From: Erysipelotrichaceae bacterium
GTDB taxonomy: Bacteria > Bacillota_I > Bacilli_A > Erysipelotrichales > Erysipelotrichaceae
Direction of reading: 5' to 3'
Assembly: GCA_030523555.1 (NCBI GenBank)
Contig: JAUNIH010000001.1
Span: 1 to 64,000, forward strand
DNA: 64,000 nucleotides
The translations under genes were made by a program, and so were the position numbers. The number at the start of each line of letters is the position of its first letter. Within the stretch, counting starts at the first letter, position 1. This document shows positions 16,106 to 25,013 of the stretch, in pieces. The notes beneath the pieces were generated by a model, which was given only the letters and a program-made list of their open reading frames with translations, had not been told where the DNA came from and did not search any database.

Positions 16106-18403
16106 ATGAGTAATTATTCTTATCCTTTATTGTGTACAAGAGGAGCGATTATTTTCCCTTTACAGGATCTTTCTGTTGAAGTAGGAAGATCAACATCAAT
16201 CAGTTCGGTTAATTACGCCAAGACCAACAATACCGGTATCGTTATCGTTTCCCAGAAAGATCTTACGGTTGATTATCCTAAACCTGAAGATATCTATGAA
16301 TATGGAACAGTATGTCATATCAAAGAGATCAGGGAAAGAGATGATCATCTGAAGGTTGTCTTTTCCGGTATGTGCCGCTGTCTGATTAAAAAGCACTACA
16401 CAATCAATGAAATCAATTTTGTGGAAGTTGAAGAACTTCTCGATACTGTTGACTCTAATTCTTCAATAGAAGAATCATTAAAGATTGCCTTATCGGAATT
16501 CAATATGATTGCCAAGAAATTTGCACGTCCTGGATTTATTCCAAAACAGTCAAACTACAATCCGACTATGGCGAGCGTTCTTGTTGATACCTTTGCCCAG
16601 TTATATGTTCAGGGTATTGAAAACAAACAGGAATTTTTAGAAGAACCTAACATCAATAACCGTTTATCGATGATGTTGGATTACATCGATAAGGAACGCA
16701 GTATGCAGAAGATTGAGGATGAACTCAATGAAAAAGTCAAAGAGTCTATCGAAGATGGACAGAGAGACTATTATCTGAGAGAAAAATTAAAGGCCATCAG
16801 AAGTGAACTGAATGGTGATGATGGCGGATCTGATATTGATGATTTAAAGGAAAAGCTTGAAAACAATCCTTATCCTGAAAATATCAAACAGAAGGCCAGA
16901 GAAGAATTCAAACACTATGAAATGTTACCGCCATCTACTGGTGAAACAGGTGTTATCAGAGCCTATCTTGAATGGCTGTTAAATGTTCCGTGGTGGCAGA
17001 AATCGGAAGATAATGAAGATCTTGAAGCTGCTTCAAGAATTCTTGATGAAGACCATTACGGCTTAGAGAAAGTAAAAGAAAGAATTCTCGAATATCTGGC
17101 AGTCAAACAGATGACCAATTCTTTAAAATCTCCTATTATCTGTCTGGTTGGTCCTCCTGGAGTCGGTAAGACATCTTTAGCCAAATCAGTCGCAAGAGCT
17201 CTTAACCGTAACTTTGTAAAGATATCTTTAGGTGGCGTAAGAGATGAAGCTGAAATCAGAGGACACAGAAGAACATACTTAGGTTCAATGCCTGGCAGAA
17301 TCATTCAGGGAATGAAGAAAGCTCAGGTAATAAATCCTGTCTTCCTGATTGATGAAATTGATAAGATGGCAGCTGACTATAAGGGCGATCCTTCTTCAGC
17401 GATGTTAGAAGTATTAGACCCTGAACAGAACTCCATGTTCTCAGATCATTATCTTGAAGAACCATATGATTTATCTGATGTATTATTTATCGCAACCGCA
17501 AACTACCGCGATAATATTCCACCTGCCTTATTAGACAGACTGGAAATCATTGAACTGTCAAGCTATACCGAAATTGAAAAGCTCAATATCGCAAAGAGAC
17601 ATCTTATTCCTAAACAGATGGAAGCCAACGGTTTAAAGGATAAACAGTTCTCTATTACTGATGAAAATATCCTTTATCTCATCAGACACTATACAAGAGA
17701 AGCAGGTGTTAGACAGCTTGAAAGAACTATCGGTTCATTATGCCGTAAATCAGTACTTTCAATCATCAAAGAAAAGAAAAAGTCAGTTCGTGTAAGTAAA
17801 AAACTTATCAATGAATGGCTGGGTCATGAAATCTTTGAATATGGTACAAAGGAAAAGAAAAATGAGATTGGTGTAGTTACAGGACTGGCTTATACATCAT
17901 TCGGCGGTGATATTCTTCCTGTAGAAGTTAACTACTTTGAAGGTAAGGGTAATCTTGTGGTTACCGGTAAACTTGGTGAAGTCATGGTTGAATCTACCAA
18001 GATTGCCTTAGACTACATAAAAGCCAACGCATCAAAATTCAATATTCCAACTGAATTCTTTGATAAACATGATATTCATATTCATGTACCGGAAGGCGCT
18101 GTTCCAAAAGATGGCCCTTCAGCCGGTGTAACTATCACTACGGCTTTAGTATCCGCTATTACCAAGCGTCCGGTTAAAAAGGATCTGGCAATGACTGGTG
18201 AAGTTACCCTAAGAGGTAATGTATTACCAATCGGTGGCTTAAAAGAAAAATCTCTGGCAGCTCACAGAAGCGGAATCAAGACTATCTGTATTCCTAAAGA
18301 AAACGTCAAGGATCTTGATGATATCCCTGAACAGGTAAAGAAGGAAGTGGTATATATTCCTTGTACCAAGGTTGATCAGGTTATCAATGAGGCTTTACTG
18401 TGA
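16106..18403 (+). CDS. lon: ATP-dependent Lon protease
   Basis: Cytosolic AAA+ serine protease that degrades misfolded and regulatory proteins. Seen: N-terminal LON substrate domain (residues 1-195), Walker A GPPGVGKTS near 349, Walker B VFLIDEIDKM near 413, and the protease domain with the catalytic serine in PKDGPSAGVTITTAL near 670 and the catalytic lysine in GLKEKSLAAHRSG about 43 residues later. 765 residues, normal. AAAGGAGG precedes the ATG. The stop overlaps the ysxC start. Confidence 0.96.
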   Translation: MSNYSYPLLCTRGAIIFPLQDLSVEVGRSTSISSVNYAKTNNTGIVIVSQKDLTVDYPKPEDIYEYGTVCHIKEIRERDDHLKVVFSGMCRCLIKKHYTINEINFVEVEELLDTVDSNSSIEESLKIALSEFNMIAKKFARPGFIPKQSNYNPTMASVLVDTFAQLYVQGIENKQEFLEEPNINNRLSMMLDYIDKERSMQKIEDELNEKVKESIEDGQRDYYLREKLKAIRSELNGDDGGSDIDDLKEKLENNPYPENIKQKAREEFKHYEMLPPSTGETGVIRAYLEWLLNVPWWQKSEDNEDLEAASRILDEDHYGLEKVKERILEYLAVKQMTNSLKSPIICLVGPPGVGKTSLAKSVARALNRNFVKISLGGVRDEAEIRGHRRTYLGSMPGRIIQGMKKAQVINPVFLIDEIDKMAADYKGDPSSAMLEVLDPEQNSMFSDHYLEEPYDLSDVLFIATANYRDNIPPALLDRLEIIELSSYTEIEKLNIAKRHLIPKQMEANGLKDKQFSITDENILYLIRHYTREAGVRQLERTIGSLCRKSVLSIIKEKKKSVRVSKKLINEWLGHEIFEYGTKEKKNEIGVVTGLAYTSFGGDILPVEVNYFEGKGNLVVTGKLGEVMVESTKIALDYIKANASKFNIPTEFFDKHDIHIHVPEGAVPKDGPSAGVTITTALVSAITKRPVKKDLAMTGEVTLRGNVLPIGGLKEKSLAAHRSGIKTICIPKENVKDLDDIPEQVKKEVVYIPCTKVDQVINEALL

Positions 18404-18957
18404 TAAGTTTTATCAGAAGTGCCAAAGCAGTCAAGGATTTTCCCGATACCAAAGATGAAGTAGTATTCGTTGGAAGATCCAATGTCGGAAAGTCTTCTCT
18501 GATCAATGCCTTATACAAGAATAAACTGGCATATGTCGGAAAGACTCCCGGTAAAACCAGACTGATAAACTTCTTCAATATCAACGATATCTATACATCG
18601 GTTGATGTGCCAGGTTATGGATATGCGAAAAGAAGTTATGAAGAAGCGCTTGATTTTGACGCTATGATGTCAGCTTATTTTGACAGAAAAAACAAGATCA
18701 GACTGGTAGTGATGATAGTTGATTCTAGAATCGGATTAACCAAAGATGATCTTGATATGAAAAGCTATCTTGAAGATAAGGGTTTAAGATATCTGATAGT
18801 AGCCAATAAGATTGATAAACTGTCCAACAATCAGTTGAACAATAACAAAAATAAATTATTTAAAGATATAAAACCTATTCTTTATGTATCAGCAGAAAAG
18901 AAGAAGGGTATGGAAGATATCCATGAGTATATCGCTGATGTCTTGAACATCAATTGA
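18400..18957 (+). CDS. ysxC: ribosome biogenesis GTPase YsxC/EngB
   Basis: Essential small GTPase for 50S assembly. Seen: G1 GRSNVGKSSLINAL near residue 25, G2 TPGKTR near 50, G3 DVPGYGYA near 70, G4 NKIDK near 136 and G5 VSAEKK near 165. 185 residues, as usual. The start is a GTG that overlaps the lon stop as GTGA; there is no upstream ATG in frame. The lon-ysxC pairing is conserved in Firmicutes. Confidence 0.94.
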   Translation: MISFIRSAKAVKDFPDTKDEVVFVGRSNVGKSSLINALYKNKLAYVGKTPGKTRLINFFNINDIYTSVDVPGYGYAKRSYEEALDFDAMMSAYFDRKNKIRLVVMIVDSRIGLTKDDLDMKSYLEDKGLRYLIVANKIDKLSNNQLNNNKNKLFKDIKPILYVSAEKKKGMEDIHEYIADVLNIN

Positions 18958-18982
18958 TAATCTTCTTTATATCCTATATAAT
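18954..18982 (+). promoter_or_regulatory. promoter for the valS T-box transcript
   Basis: TTGATA (18954-18959), a 17-nt spacer and a perfect TATAAT (18977-18982). The -35 overlaps the ysxC stop codon. Transcription should start near 18989, at the base of the T-box leader. This is the best canonical promoter in the window. Confidence 0.85.
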
Positions 18983-18989
18983 TTAATCG

Positions 18990-19176
18990 ACGTTGAAAAG
19001 AAGAAAGTAGTTCCATTGGGAATCTAGAGATATAACGGGTGGTGGAAGTTATACTGGATGGAATGAAAATGTTGTCTTGGAGTTTACTTATGTACGTATA
19101 CCCGCGTTAAGGGATTAAGTTACAAGTTAAGGTGGTACCTCGCTATAGCGACCTTAGGGCCACCTTTTTATTTTTT
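18990..19176 (+). promoter_or_regulatory. T-box riboswitch controlling valS
   Basis: tRNA-sensing leader. Seen: Stem I landmarks (AGAGA near 19026 and GGTGGAAG near 19041), two consecutive valine codons GTT-GTC at 19071-19076 at the expected specifier place, the T-box AAGGTGGTACCTCG at 19129-19142, and an intrinsic terminator whose 3' arm CCACCT (19160-19165) pairs with the T-box region and is followed by TTTTTATTTTTT. Uncharged tRNA-Val should favour the antiterminator and allow valS expression. No reading frame occupies this 230-nt gap. Confidence 0.93.
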
Positions 19177-19189
19177 AAGGAGGTTAATT

Positions 19190-21772
19190 ATGTTAGCTCA
19201 GAAATATGAACCGAATAAAGTAGAAGAAGGAAAATATCAGGGATGGCTTGATCATCATTATTTTGAATGTGGTGATATGTCAAAGAAACCTTACTGCATC
19301 GTTATTCCGCCACCTAATGTAACAGGCAAGCTGCATCTTGGTCATGCGATGGATAATACGATTCAGGATCTGTTAAGCAGGTATCATCGTTTAAAGGGAG
19401 AAGATGTCTTATGGGTTCCTGGTATGGATCATGCCGGAATTGCCACCCAGGCAAAGGTTGATGCCAGATTAAAGGAACAGGGTGTTTCTAGATATGATCT
19501 GGGAAGAGAAAAGTTCTTGGAGAAGGCCTGGGAATGGAAACATGAATATTCTGATTTTATCCGTTCACAATGGGCAAAACTCGGTATCTCTGTAGATTAC
19601 CGCAAGGAAAGATTTACGCTTGATGAAGGTTTAAGCAGAGCTGTAGCCCAGGTTTTCGTTACATATTATAAAGAAGGTCTTATCTATCAGGGAGCCCGTG
19701 TTATCAACTGGGACCCTCAGGCAAAGACCGCTTTAAGCAACATCGAAGTAATACATAAGGATGTTGAAGGATATATGTACTATCTTAAGTACAATCTGGT
19801 AGATAGTGATGAAACTATTGAAGTAGCGACTACACGTCCGGAAACAATGTTTGGTGATGTATGTATCGTTGTAAATCCAAATGATGAAGAACATAATTAT
19901 CTGATCGGTAAAAAAGCGATCAATCCAGCCAATGGAATGGAACTTCCTATCATCGGTGATGAATATATTGAAATCGGTTTTGGTACCGGTATTATGAAAT
20001 GTACACCGGCTCATGATCCAAACGATTATCAGATAGCGATCAGGCATCATCTAGAAATGCCTGTATGTATGAATGAAGACGCTACGATGAATGAGATCTG
20101 CGGTGAATTCAATGGTTTAGACAGATATGAATGCCGTGAAAAGCTTCTTGAAAAGTTCAAGAAAGAAGGCGCATTTATCAGAGCCGATAAGATTATGCAC
20201 TCTGTAGGCCACTCCGAAAGAACTGGTGTCATGATTGAACCTTATCTTTCCAAACAGTGGTTTGTAAAGATGAAACCTCTGGCTGATGAAGTATTAAAGG
20301 CTCAGGAAAAAGAAGAATCAAAGATAAACTTCTATCCTAAGCGTTTTGAAAAGACCTTTAACGGCTGGCTTGAAAACATTGAAGACTGGTGTATCTCAAG
20401 ACAGTTATGGTGGGGTCATCGTATTCCTGTCTGGTATCACAATGAAACAGGGGAAATATATTGCGAAGTTGATCCACCTAAAGATATTGAAAACTATCAT
20501 CAGGATGAAGATGTCCTTGATACCTGGTTCTCAAGCGCCTTATGGCCGTTTACTACTTTAGGCTGGCCTGATAAGACAGAAGATCTCGACAGATACTTTC
20601 CAACCTCATGTATGGTTACAGGTTATGACATCATCTTCTTCTGGGTAGCGAGAATGGCTTTCTCCGCAAGACATTTCATGAATGATGTACCATTCAAAGA
20701 CTGTCTGATTCATGGACTCATCAGAGATGAAAAGGGACGCAAGATGTCCAAGTCTTTAGGCAACGGTATAGATCCGATTGATCTGATCAACCAGTACGGC
20801 TGTGATACCTTAAGACTCTTCTTATCAACCAACTCTACTCCAGGTCTTGATATGAATTATTCAACCGAAAAGATGGAAGCTGACTGGAACTTTATCAATA
20901 AGTTATGGAATGCCTCAAGATATGTTCTGATGAATGTTGATGAAGACTATACTTATAAAAAACCGGAAATATCTTCTGATATAGATAACTGGATTGCCGG
21001 TAAACTCAATCAGGTTATTACTTCAGCTACAGCCAATCTTGATAAGTATGAATTCGGTATCGCCGGTAATGAAATCATGAACTTTGTCTGGAATGATTTC
21101 TGTTCAATGTATATCGAATTTACCAAGACATCACTCAATTCAGATGATATCAATGTAAAACACGAAACATTAAACACATTAATATATGTTCTGGAAGCTA
21201 TACTCAAGTTATTGCATCCATTTATTCCTTTTGTGACTGAAGAGATATATCAGGAAATACATCAGAGTAAGGAAGTATCTATCTGTATTGAATCTTGGCC
21301 TCTAGTAATCGAAGGTATTGATTCATCCAAGACTGATTCAGTTGATTCTATTATTGAAATCATTAAGCAGACAAGAGAAATAAGAACCGAAAACAACATC
21401 AAGCCTTCTAAAGAACTCAATATTCTGATTGATGGAATGAATATGACTGATTCTTTATCTTCTATTCTTTATAAGATGACCAAGCTGATTATCATTAAAG
21501 ATACAGCTGAAGAAACAATTGTAAGACCTACATCCTTCGGTAAGGTTTCCTATATCATGAATGAGATCGTCGACAAGAAAGCCGAACTCGAAAAGATTGA
21601 AAAGGAACTTGTAAGACTTGAAGGGGAGATCAAGAGATCCAGAGGGATGCTGTCAAATGAGAAGTTTGTAGCCAAGGCTCCTAAAGAAAAGGTCGAAGAA
21701 GAAAAGACTAAACTTCTCAATTATCAGAATTCTTATGATATGCTGATGGAGAAGAAAAAGGATTTCGAATAA
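19190..21772 (+). CDS. valS: valyl-tRNA synthetase
   Basis: Class I synthetase charging tRNA-Val, with an editing domain. Seen: HIGH motif as HLGHA in PPPNVTGKLHLGHA near residue 44, the CP1 editing domain (TTRPETMFGDVCIVV near 219), KMSKSLGNGIDP near 520, the anticodon-binding helical domain and a C-terminal coiled-coil arm (last 65 residues, rich in K/E). 860 residues. AAGGAGG precedes the ATG; regulation is by the T-box directly upstream. The downstream hydrolase gene overlaps the stop codon (TAATG). Confidence 0.97.
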   Translation: MLAQKYEPNKVEEGKYQGWLDHHYFECGDMSKKPYCIVIPPPNVTGKLHLGHAMDNTIQDLLSRYHRLKGEDVLWVPGMDHAGIATQAKVDARLKEQGVSRYDLGREKFLEKAWEWKHEYSDFIRSQWAKLGISVDYRKERFTLDEGLSRAVAQVFVTYYKEGLIYQGARVINWDPQAKTALSNIEVIHKDVEGYMYYLKYNLVDSDETIEVATTRPETMFGDVCIVVNPNDEEHNYLIGKKAINPANGMELPIIGDEYIEIGFGTGIMKCTPAHDPNDYQIAIRHHLEMPVCMNEDATMNEICGEFNGLDRYECREKLLEKFKKEGAFIRADKIMHSVGHSERTGVMIEPYLSKQWFVKMKPLADEVLKAQEKEESKINFYPKRFEKTFNGWLENIEDWCISRQLWWGHRIPVWYHNETGEIYCEVDPPKDIENYHQDEDVLDTWFSSALWPFTTLGWPDKTEDLDRYFPTSCMVTGYDIIFFWVARMAFSARHFMNDVPFKDCLIHGLIRDEKGRKMSKSLGNGIDPIDLINQYGCDTLRLFLSTNSTPGLDMNYSTEKMEADWNFINKLWNASRYVLMNVDEDYTYKKPEISSDIDNWIAGKLNQVITSATANLDKYEFGIAGNEIMNFVWNDFCSMYIEFTKTSLNSDDINVKHETLNTLIYVLEAILKLLHPFIPFVTEEIYQEIHQSKEVSICIESWPLVIEGIDSSKTDSVDSIIEIIKQTREIRTENNIKPSKELNILIDGMNMTDSLSSILYKMTKLIIIKDTAEETIVRPTSFGKVSYIMNEIVDKKAELEKIEKELVRLEGEIKRSRGMLSNEKFVAKAPKEKVEEEKTKLLNYQNSYDMLMEKKKDFE

Positions 21773-22668
21773 TGAAAAACAGTACGAAAATAGCTGCTTT
21801 AGTTGTTGGTAGTGCAGCTGCCACATATGTTTCCTATAAAGCCATCAGTGAAAGTCTTTTCAATAAGGTTTTTAAGGCTCAGAGATCTGTCGGAAAGATA
21901 GATGATGAATACAGGGAATGGTTTACTAATTCTAAAGTAACCAAGGTATCTATCAAATCATTTGATGGATTAAAACTCTATGCTTATAAGATTGTCAATC
22001 ATGAAGATGCGCCGTTTATGCTGATGGTTCATGGTATTTCCAACAATAAGGAAAACATGTTCTCTAGAGCTGTTGAATTTGATAAGCTGGGATACAATCT
22101 GCTGCTGATTGATTTAAGAGCGTGCGGCGAATCAGAAGGTGAATATATTACCTATGGACAGAAAGAATCAATTGATATTCTTTTATGGTGCAGATATCTC
22201 AAGATCAAACATCCTAACGCTCCTGTAGTATTATATGGTACATCATTAGGTGCAGCATCTGTAATGATGGCTTCATCATTAGGCTTAGATAAAAACGTTA
22301 AATGTATTGTCGAAGACTGCGGTTATTCTTCATTATATGAAGAACTTGATTATGTCATCAGACATGACTATAAGCTTAACAACACCAAAATCATTCTCAA
22401 TATCTTTAATGGAATGATGAAAGAGAAGTTTGGTATTACATTTGATGATGTATCTCCTAAGATGTCTCTTGAAAACAATGAAATACCTATTGTCTTTGTT
22501 CATGGAGAAGCGGATGAACTTGTACCGTTTACAATGGCAACCATTCTCTATAATCACAATAAGGGTATTAAAAAGTATTATCCTGTAGCTGATGCCGGAC
22601 ATGCCAAATCATTTAAAAATGAGAATTATTTTGTGAATATCGATAATTTCATAAGGAACTATATTTAA
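21772..22668 (+). CDS. membrane-anchored alpha/beta hydrolase
   Basis: A 298-residue serine hydrolase of the alpha/beta fold with an N-terminal membrane anchor (residues 7-28, IAALVVGSAAATYVSYKAI part). Seen: oxyanion strand LMVHGISNNKENM near residue 84, nucleophile elbow YGTSLGAAS near 155, acid in VHGEADELVPF near 243 and the histidine in DAGHAKS near 278, so the triad is complete. It resembles YqkD-like hydrolases; the substrate is unknown. Start overlaps the valS stop, so it is presumably on the valS T-box transcript. A terminator overlaps its stop codon. Confidence 0.85.
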   Translation: MKNSTKIAALVVGSAAATYVSYKAISESLFNKVFKAQRSVGKIDDEYREWFTNSKVTKVSIKSFDGLKLYAYKIVNHEDAPFMLMVHGISNNKENMFSRAVEFDKLGYNLLLIDLRACGESEGEYITYGQKESIDILLWCRYLKIKHPNAPVVLYGTSLGAASVMMASSLGLDKNVKCIVEDCGYSSLYEELDYVIRHDYKLNNTKIILNIFNGMMKEKFGITFDDVSPKMSLENNEIPIVFVHGEADELVPFTMATILYNHNKGIKKYYPVADAGHAKSFKNENYFVNIDNFIRNYI

Positions 22669-22690
22669 AATAGTTCCTTTTTAATTTTTA
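22653..22690 (+). terminator. intrinsic terminator of the valS transcript
   Basis: A perfect 10-bp stem (22653-22662 with 22670-22679), a 7-nt loop and a T-rich tail. The 5' arm lies inside the hydrolase coding sequence and the stop codon sits in the loop. Confidence 0.85.
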
Positions 22691-22695
22691 AGTAT

Positions 22696-22701
22696 TATAA
22701 T
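22696..22701 (+). promoter_or_regulatory. -10 box of the thrS T-box promoter
   Basis: A perfect TATAAT lies between the preceding terminator and the thrS T-box leader. No good -35 match is seen 17 nt upstream because that space is the terminator. Transcription would start near 22708. Confidence 0.55.
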
Positions 22702-22709
22702 TGATTTGT

Positions 22710-22897
22710 AACGTAGATAAGACAAGATCTTATGAATAACCTGTTATAGAGAGACCATGGTGCTGGAAATGGTTACAGACTCATATGATTACTACTTATC
22801 AGTTTCTCCGTAATGGGATGACGTAGCTCGCGTTAAGAGTATAAGTAAAAAGTTAAGGTGGTACCTCGCATTAGCGACCTTTGGCCACCTTTTTTAT
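22710..22897 (+). promoter_or_regulatory. T-box riboswitch controlling thrS
   Basis: tRNA-sensing leader. Seen: Stem I landmark AGAGA near 22748 and GCTGGAAA near 22762, two consecutive threonine codons ACT-ACT at 22791-22796 at the presumed specifier, the T-box AAGGTGGTACCTCG at 22855-22868, and a terminator ending CCACCTTTTTTATTT. Uncharged tRNA-Thr should permit read-through into thrS. Confidence 0.92.
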
Positions 22898-22911
22898 TTG
22901 AAAGGGGATTT

Positions 22912-24663
22912 ATGATTAATATCAAGGAAAACGCTGAACTGAATATTCTGAACCATTCCTGTGCACACCTTTTGGCTCAGGCTGTATCTCATTTATATCC
23001 GCATGCCAAATTCTGGGTAGGTCCGGTTATTGATGATGGTTTCTATTATGATATGGATCTTGGTGAAGATTCTTTAACGGAAGAAGATCTTTCGAAGATT
23101 GAAAAGGAAATGAAGAAATGCGCTAAAGACAATAAGCGTATAGTAAGAAAAGAAATATCTAAAGTTGAAGCTTTAGAGATGTTTAAGGATGATGAATACA
23201 AGATTGATCTTATAAACAATATGGAAGATTCTGCGGTTATTTCATGTTATGCACAGGGTGACTTTACCGATTTATGTAGAGGACCACATGTTGAAACAAC
23301 CAAAGAAATGAAGTATTTCAAACTGGTTAAACATTCCGGTGCCTACTGGAAGGGTGATGCCAAGAACAAGATGCTGCAGAGAGTATACGGTGTTTGTTTC
23401 TATAATGAAGAAGATCTCAATCAGTATATGAAGGAGATTGAAGAAGCCAAGGAAAGAGATCATCGTAAGATCGGTAAGGAACAGGAAATCTTCATGTCTT
23501 CGCAGCTTGTCGGTGCCGGCATGCCTTTATGGCTTCCTAATGGTGCCATCATCAGAAAACAGCTGGAAAACTATATCTATCAGAAAGAACAGGCTTTAGG
23601 CTATCAGCATGTCTACACACCATGTGTCGGTACAAAACAGTTATATGTAACATCTGGTCATTGGGATCACTATAAGGAAAACATATTCCCGGTAATGAAG
23701 GTTGATGAAGAAGAATTTGTCTTAAGACCAATGAACTGTCCTCATCATATGCTGGTATATAAGAACAAGATGCATTCCTATCGTGACCTGCCTGTAAGAA
23801 TCGGTGAATTTGCGACGGACTTCCGCTATGAGGCATCTGGTGCCATGAAGGGTCTTGAAAGAGTACGCTGCATGTGTCAGAATGATGCACATCTGTTTGT
23901 AAGACCTGATCAGATCGGCGAAGAATTCAAGAAGGTTGTAAACCTTATTCTTGAAACATATAAGGATTTCGGATTCAAAAACTACAGTTTCCGTCTTTCA
24001 TTAAGAGATAAGGAAGATAAGGAAAAATACTTTGATGATGATGAAATGTGGGATAACGCTGAAGCCAAACTTCGTGATGTATTAAATGAAATAGGTGTAG
24101 ACTACTATGAAGCCAAGGGTGAAGCGGCATTCTATGGTCCTAAACTCGATGTAGAAGTTAAACCTGCCATCGGTCCAGAAGTTACACTGTCTACATGCCA
24201 GCTGGACTTCTTATTACCTAGAAGATTTGAACTCAATTATATTGATTCTAACGGTGAAAAGGCTGTACCGGTTGTTATACACCGTGCAATATTTGGTACA
24301 TTTGACAGATTTACTGCCTTCCTGATGGAAGAAACAAAGGGTATCTGGCCATTATGGTTATCACCAGTACAGGTCAATATCATTCCGGTAAACAGTGAAA
24401 TCCATGCGGATTACGCTCATGATATCAAAGACAGACTTGTTTCTCTGGGTTATCGTGTAAATGTGGATGACCGTAATGAAAAACTGGGTTACCGTATGAG
24501 AGAATCCCAGATGAAGAAGATACCTGTTACTTTAGTATTAGGTGATAATGAAATGAATTCTGATTCAGTCAATGTCAGAAGATATGGCAAAGAGGGTCAG
24601 ACACCTATGAAGTATGATGAACTTGTAGAAGTTCTGAAGAAACAGATAGAAGAAAAATATTAA
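22912..24663 (+). CDS. thrS: threonyl-tRNA synthetase lacking the TGS domain
   Basis: Class II synthetase for tRNA-Thr, 583 residues. Seen: it begins almost directly with the N2 editing domain (LNHSCAHLLAQAVSHLYP near residue 12, with the HxxxH-type zinc/editing motif and later CYAQGDFTDLCRGPHV near 105), then the catalytic core (MNCPHHMLVYK near 274, RCMCQNDAHLF near 321) and the anticodon-binding domain. Usual bacterial ThrRS is about 640 residues with an N-terminal TGS domain; that domain is missing here. The ATG at 22912 follows AAAGGGGA by 3-4 nt; an upstream in-frame codon at 22858 lies inside the T-box and is rejected. Confidence 0.95.
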   Translation: MINIKENAELNILNHSCAHLLAQAVSHLYPHAKFWVGPVIDDGFYYDMDLGEDSLTEEDLSKIEKEMKKCAKDNKRIVRKEISKVEALEMFKDDEYKIDLINNMEDSAVISCYAQGDFTDLCRGPHVETTKEMKYFKLVKHSGAYWKGDAKNKMLQRVYGVCFYNEEDLNQYMKEIEEAKERDHRKIGKEQEIFMSSQLVGAGMPLWLPNGAIIRKQLENYIYQKEQALGYQHVYTPCVGTKQLYVTSGHWDHYKENIFPVMKVDEEEFVLRPMNCPHHMLVYKNKMHSYRDLPVRIGEFATDFRYEASGAMKGLERVRCMCQNDAHLFVRPDQIGEEFKKVVNLILETYKDFGFKNYSFRLSLRDKEDKEKYFDDDEMWDNAEAKLRDVLNEIGVDYYEAKGEAAFYGPKLDVEVKPAIGPEVTLSTCQLDFLLPRRFELNYIDSNGEKAVPVVIHRAIFGTFDRFTAFLMEETKGIWPLWLSPVQVNIIPVNSEIHADYAHDIKDRLVSLGYRVNVDDRNEKLGYRMRESQMKKIPVTLVLGDNEMNSDSVNVRRYGKEGQTPMKYDELVEVLKKQIEEKY

Positions 24664-24673
24664 TATTATTTCG

Positions 24674-24702
24674 AAAAGCCTTTATATAAAAGGCTTTTTT
24701 AA
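24674..24702 (+). terminator. intrinsic terminator after thrS
   Basis: A perfect 10-bp stem (24674-24683 with 24688-24697), a 4-nt loop and TTTTTT. Confidence 0.9.
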
Positions 24703-24754
24703 TTATGTCAATTTCAGGTAAATTATTATTTGAAATTTGTAAGCGTTTTACATG

Positions 24755-24782
24755 TTTACAGGAACTTTTTATGTGTTAATAT
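24755..24782 (+). promoter_or_regulatory. promoter for the riboswitch-nucleoside transporter operon
   Basis: TTTACA (24755-24760), a 16-nt spacer, and TAATAT (24777-24782) preceded by TGT (extended -10). Transcription would start near 24789, six bases before the riboswitch P1 stem. An overlapping TATACT at 24780 is a less well-spaced alternative. Confidence 0.7.
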
Positions 24783-24794
24783 ACTCATATAAAC

Positions 24795-24861
24795 GTCGTA
24801 TAATCCTTCTGATAGGGAGAGGGAGTCTCTACATTATCACCGTAAATGATAATACTATGAC
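24795..24861 (+). promoter_or_regulatory. purine riboswitch aptamer, guanine type
   Basis: Three-way junction of the purine class. P1 pairs 24795-24800 with 24856-24861; J1/2 reads TAATCC; P2 is a six-pair stem with loop GATAGGG; J2/3 reads AGTCTCTAC; P3 is a perfect six-pair stem closed by a loop containing CCGTAAA. The base before P1's 3' strand that selects the ligand is C (24855, in ACTATG), which marks the guanine/hypoxanthine type rather than adenine. The position usually U in the J2/3 triplet (flipped-out base) is C here. It sits before a nucleoside importer, a sensible target for purine control. Confidence 0.88.
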
Positions 24862-24995
24862 AGGTCAGTTTCTTTGTTGCCTGTCAATCGCGAGGTTTAA
24901 CAGAGAAATTATTTATTAATAATTTCTTATCCGAATATGTACGCATTTATACGTACTGTTTTTATTTTTTTGGTTAATCCAGGAAACTGATTAAC
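24859..24995 (+). promoter_or_regulatory. multi-hairpin expression platform of the purine riboswitch
   Basis: The 150 nt between aptamer and gene hold no reading frame but four hairpins. (1) GACAGG at 24859-24864 pairs with CCTGTC at 24880-24885 and shares GAC with the 3' strand of P1, so aptamer and hairpin exclude each other. (2) A perfect 10-bp stem with 4-nt loop at 24904-24927, without a T-run. (3) A 5-bp stem GTACG/CGTAC at 24939-24956 followed by a T-rich tract (24957-24971), the likely terminator. (4) A 7-bp stem GTTAATC/GATTAAC at 24973-24995 just before the Shine-Dalgarno. Confidence 0.6.
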
Positions 24996-25013
24996 ATATA
25001 AAAAGGAGAGAAA

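Noticed and set aside
22858-22911. Longer in-frame N-terminus for thrS beginning inside the T-box
   Set aside because: It would translate the conserved T-box and terminator; the ATG at 22912 has a proper Shine-Dalgarno.
24795-24861. Adenine or 2'-deoxyguanosine riboswitch
   Set aside because: The ligand-selecting base is C, not U, which excludes adenine; J2/3 keeps the U expected for guanine. A nucleoside ligand is not fully excluded without probing.
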